DNA from: Chloroflexota bacterium
GTDB taxonomy: Bacteria; Chloroflexota; Anaerolineae; Ardenticatenales; Ardenticatenaceae
Assembly: GCA_003520455.1 (NCBI GenBank)
Contig: DOUV01000657.1
Location: 1-7,553 of the forward strand
Direction of reading: 5' to 3'
Length of the DNA: 7,553 bases
Shown one piece after another: positions 5,328-7,553 of this stretch (position 1 is the stretch's first letter; each line of letters starts with the position of its first letter). The notes beneath the pieces are model-generated. The model did no database searches. It was given only the letters and a program-made list of their open reading frames with translations, and was not told the DNA's origin. The position numbers and the translations under genes were made by a program.

Positions 5328-6707
5328 ATGCTGGACCTGGTAATCAAGGGTGGGACAGTCGTCACAGCCGGCAGCCTGGGTGTGTGCGACATCGGCGTCC
5401 AGGGCGGCCAGATCGTGCAGATCGGCGGCGAGATGCATGGCCGGCACGAGTTGGATGCGCGTCAGAAGTACGTGTTCCCGGGCGGCGTCGACGTCCATGT
5501 GCATCTCTCCCCACCGTCCGCACCGACACCCGGGGTCGAGCAGTGGGTCGACGACTTTTACAGCGGCTCGCTGGCAGCGATCGCCGGAGGTGTGACGACA
5601 ATTGGGAACATGACGTTCCAGTGGGCGGGTGAGACGCCGCGCGATGCCCTGGCGCGCGACATGGCGGCCGCCGGGCAGAACGCCGCTGTCGATTACATCC
5701 TCCATCCCGTGCTCAACATTCCTACACCTCCAGCCCTCGCGCAAATTCCTGAACTGGCCGCTGAGGGGCACACCAGCTTCAAAATCTTCCTGGTGACCCC
5801 CACCTTCGACGCGCACGTGGCCGATTACCTGCGCGCCATGCAGCTCGCTGCCAGCAATGGCGTGTTGACGATGCTCCACTGCGAGGATGGTGCGCTGATT
5901 GGGTGCCTCTGCCGAGAACTGCTTTCTCAGGGACGGCGAGCGCTCAGCTATTACCCCGACAGCCGACCTGACTATACTGAGTTGGTGGCGACAGAGCGGG
6001 CGATTGGCATGGCGCGCGCGACTGGAGCGCCCATCTACGTGGTGCACCTCTCTTCCGCCGTCGCGCTCGCCAGTTCCCGGCGGGCCCGCGCGAATGGTGT
6101 GCCCGTCTATGTGGAGACGCGCCCGCTCTATCTTTACCTGACGCGTGAACTCCTGGCTCAGCCGGACGGTGCGAAGTACACCGGCGCTCCGCCGCTGCGC
6201 GAACCTGAGGATCAGCGTCTTTTGTGGCTCGGCCTGAACAACGGCGACATCCAATGCCTCTGCACCGATCATGCACCCTGGTCGCTGCACCAGAAACTGG
6301 ATCCCGCGCTCGACATCACTGCCATCCGGGCAGGTGTCGCGGAGCTAGAAACGCTCATGCCGATGCTCTTTTCCGAGGGCGTTCGAAAGGGGAGGATCTC
6401 GCTCAGCCGCTTTGTGGAGCTGACGAGCACCAACGCCGCCAGGCTCTTCGGGATGTACCCCCAAAAGGGAACGATCGCCGTCGGCTCAGATGCCGATCTC
6501 GTGATCTGGGATGCGGAGGTCCGCCGCACGATTGATGGCGCTGCGATGCAGTCAAACGCCGGCTATTCTCCCTACGACGGGCGCGAGGTGCAGGGGTGGC
6601 CTACTCATACGATCAGCCGGGGAGAGGTCGTGCTGGAGGAAGGTGCCGTCACCGCCCGCCGCGGGCGCGGGCGGTGGGTTCGACGCGGCCCGACCATGCG
6701 GCTCTAG
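5328..6707 (+). CDS. Dihydropyrimidinase/D-hydantoinase-family cyclic amidohydrolase
   Basis: A 459-residue cyclic amidohydrolase predicted to open hydantoin, dihydropyrimidine or related cyclic amide rings, probably in the cytoplasm. The binuclear metal site is complete: His57 and His59 (PGGVDVHVHL), Lys152 (SFKIFL, carboxylated in the family), His184 (LHCED), His240 (VVHLSS) and Asp314 (CTDHAPW). The segment GRISLSRFVELTSTNAARLFGMYPQKGTIAVGSDADLVIWD (about 355-395) is typical of hydantoinases and dihydropyrimidinases. The stereochemistry loop after Lys152 reads IFLVTPTFD, without the substrate-contacting Tyr of the usual KVFMAYK motif, so substrate or stereochemistry may be altered. The C-terminal tail is Arg-rich (444-458). 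The start follows GAGGGGAG at 5314-5321 by six bases. It is last in the + strand run and converges with a hydantoinase B gene, which supports a role in cyclic amide breakdown. Allantoinase or dihydroorotase are less likely given the overall motif match. Confidence 0.92.
   Translation: MLDLVIKGGTVVTAGSLGVCDIGVQGGQIVQIGGEMHGRHELDARQKYVFPGGVDVHVHLSPPSAPTPGVEQWVDDFYSGSLAAIAGGVTTIGNMTFQWAGETPRDALARDMAAAGQNAAVDYILHPVLNIPTPPALAQIPELAAEGHTSFKIFLVTPTFDAHVADYLRAMQLAASNGVLTMLHCEDGALIGCLCRELLSQGRRALSYYPDSRPDYTELVATERAIGMARATGAPIYVVHLSSAVALASSRRARANGVPVYVETRPLYLYLTRELLAQPDGAKYTGAPPLREPEDQRLLWLGLNNGDIQCLCTDHAPWSLHQKLDPALDITAIRAGVAELETLMPMLFSEGVRKGRISLSRFVELTSTNAARLFGMYPQKGTIAVGSDADLVIWDAEVRRTIDGAAMQSNAGYSPYDGREVQGWPTHTISRGEVVLEEGAVTARRGRGRWVRRGPTMRL
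6650..6676 (+). other. Very stable GC-rich hairpin at the 3' end of the hydantoinase coding sequence
   Basis: CACCGCCCGC (6650-6659) and GCGGGCGGTG (6667-6676) form a perfect ten-base inverted repeat with a seven-base loop, 28 bases before the stop codon. It encodes part of the Arg/Gly-rich tail (TARRGRGRW). No T run follows. It may pause polymerase or protect the 3' end of the transcript, or may simply reflect CGC/CGG/GGC codon use. Confidence 0.55.
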
Positions 6708-6792
6708 AGACGGAAACGCCTATCTTCGACAGCCGCTGGGTTCCCTGCCCTCTGATGGTCGCACACGCCTCTCCGCGTCCCAGTTGATGGAC

Positions 6793-6810
6793 CCCCAATG
6801 CCTTTTGGGG
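6793..6810. terminator. Possible bidirectional terminator hairpin in the convergent gap
   Basis: CCCCAA (6793-6798) and TTGGGG (6805-6810) form a six-base stem with a six-base loop, in the 147-bp gap between the hydantoinase and hyuB stops. No clear T tract follows on either strand, so intrinsic termination would be weak. The position between convergent genes is the main support. Confidence 0.35.
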
Positions 6811-6854
6811 AATAGAACTGCACCAGCGTTCCGCCGGCCATGGGCATCGGCGCG

Positions 6855-7553
6855 TTAGCCGACTTCGTGCGGCTCCGGATCCAGAAGATAGTCTGCGCGC
6901 GCGCCTTGTGGCGTGATATACCCCATCTCGAGATCCCTCAGGATGCGCTCGGGTTCGCGCTCCGTGACCGGGCCGAACCCGGCCCCACCCGGCATACGCA
7001 TCTCGATTTCATCGCCGGGATTGAACTCGATCGGCGGGAAACGAGTGATCGATTCCCCATTCAAGCGCACGACGCCGGTCCGCCCCGGCTGGCCCCCGTT
7101 CAACCCCGGCGGTGCGCAGAACATCTTGTCCGGGCGAATGCGGGCAGTCATCGGACCGCTGGCTATGCTTCGGAAGGTCATGACCTGGCCGATGCCACCC
7201 CGGCGCCGGCCCGGCCCGGCCGAATCGGACAAGAACTCCTTCTGCAACACGAGTACGGGGGCTTGAATCTCCATGACCTCGGTGGGGGTGACGGAGCTGT
7301 TGTGGGGGAAGGCGATGGGAACCAGCCCGTCCAGGTCGCGCATCGCGCCGCGGCCGCCGTGGGGCAGGATGTGGACCGAGAAGGTGCCGTAGCCCGCCTC
7401 GGTCCCGCTGACACTGAAGGGCCAGATGGAGCCGCTGCCGGCCTGGGCGTGCTCGCCCAGGATCGGCCAGACGGCGCCAAAGAGCACCTGGTTGATGTTG
7501 TTGGTGACTTTCGCCCGCGCTCGGACGGGATGATAGTGTCCCTCAATTGCCTT
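6855..7553 (-). CDS. hyuB: Hydantoinase B/oxoprolinase family protein, C-terminal part (5' end outside the window)
   Basis: The frame is open from the right window edge to a TAA at 6857-6855, giving 232 residues. Residues before the first GTG (KAIEGHYHPV...NNINQ) are in frame and family-like, so the gene continues beyond the window. Full-length members are about 500-600 residues, so more than half is missing. Recognisable family features, numbered from the first codon in the window, are the stretch after SGTEAGYG (about 49-56), FPHNSSVTPTEVMEIQAP (82-99), the Gly/Arg-rich DSAGPGRRRGGIGQ (110-123), PPGLNGGQPG (148-157), and the PGGAGFGP turn (188-195) before a C-terminal helix ending near ARADYLLDPEP. 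Related proteins are subunits of ATP-dependent N-methylhydantoinase/5-oxoprolinase and of some acetone- or acetophenone-carboxylase complexes, usually with a HyuA partner, which would be expected past the right edge. It is convergent with the hydantoinase-family gene. The substrate is unknown. Confidence 0.93.
   Translation of the reverse strand, partial: KAIEGHYHPVRARAKVTNNINQVLFGAVWPILGEHAQAGSGSIWPFSVSGTEAGYGTFSVHILPHGGRGAMRDLDGLVPIAFPHNSSVTPTEVMEIQAPVLVLQKEFLSDSAGPGRRRGGIGQVMTFRSIASGPMTARIRPDKMFCAPPGLNGGQPGRTGVVRLNGESITRFPPIEFNPGDEIEMRMPGGAGFGPVTEREPERILRDLEMGYITPQGARADYLLDPEPHEVG

Noticed and set aside
5229..6290. 353-codon open frame on the - strand opposite the hydantoinase gene
   Set aside because: It is antisense to a well-conserved metal-dependent hydrolase, has Arg/Gly/His-rich composition and no recognisable domain.
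6511..6858. 115-codon + strand frame covering the end of the hydantoinase gene and the convergent gap
   Set aside because: Most of it is a shifted-frame shadow of the hydantoinase; the non-overlapping part has no motif or ribosome binding site.

Overview
This is a GC-rich (roughly 60%) bacterial window made almost entirely of metabolic enzyme genes. Six genes lie head to tail on the + strand. A seventh lies on the - strand and converges on them. Both outermost genes run off the window. Every + strand gene whose start is inside the window has a clear purine-rich Shine-Dalgarno sequence about 6 nt before its ATG. No rRNA, tRNA, transposase, phage gene or CRISPR array is visible. The organism cannot be fixed from the sequence. 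GC content, gene style and a short palindromic repeat between genes would fit a soil or thermophilic lineage such as Chloroflexota, or another high-GC phylum, but this is a weak inference.

Layout on the + strand: the 3' part of a D-isomer-specific 2-hydroxyacid dehydrogenase (1-779); a prolidase-like metal-dependent amidohydrolase (828-2057); a Gfo/Idh/MocA oxidoreductase (2125-3177); a DapA/N-acetylneuraminate-lyase family aldolase or dehydratase (3328-4221); an SDR oxidoreductase without the usual Tyr/Lys pair (4451-5242); and a dihydropyrimidinase/D-hydantoinase-family cyclic amidohydrolase (5328-6707). On the - strand is the C-terminal part of a hydantoinase B/oxoprolinase-type protein (6855-7553).

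Together the genes look like a catabolic island. Three hydrolases are predicted to open or cleave amide or cyclic-amide bonds (prolidase-like amidohydrolase, hydantoinase, HyuB). Three NAD(P)-dependent oxidoreductases act on hydroxy, keto or polyol groups, and one Schiff-base lyase or dehydratase acts on a 2-keto acid. A plausible reading is breakdown of a nitrogen-containing, carbohydrate-like or cyclic-amide compound to 2-keto and 2-hydroxy acids. The substrate is not identifiable from sequence, and no pathway I can name matches this exact set.

The most noteworthy non-coding structure is a pair of near-identical 17-nt palindromes in opposite orientation, 83 bp apart centre to centre, in the widest gene gap (4222-4450). 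Other hairpins lie in the leader of the hydantoinase gene, at the 3' end of its coding sequence, in the convergent gap, and between the amidohydrolase and Gfo/Idh genes. Two active-site departures stand out: Ser/Arg in place of Tyr/Lys in the SDR, and His in place of the catalytic Tyr in the DapA-like enzyme.
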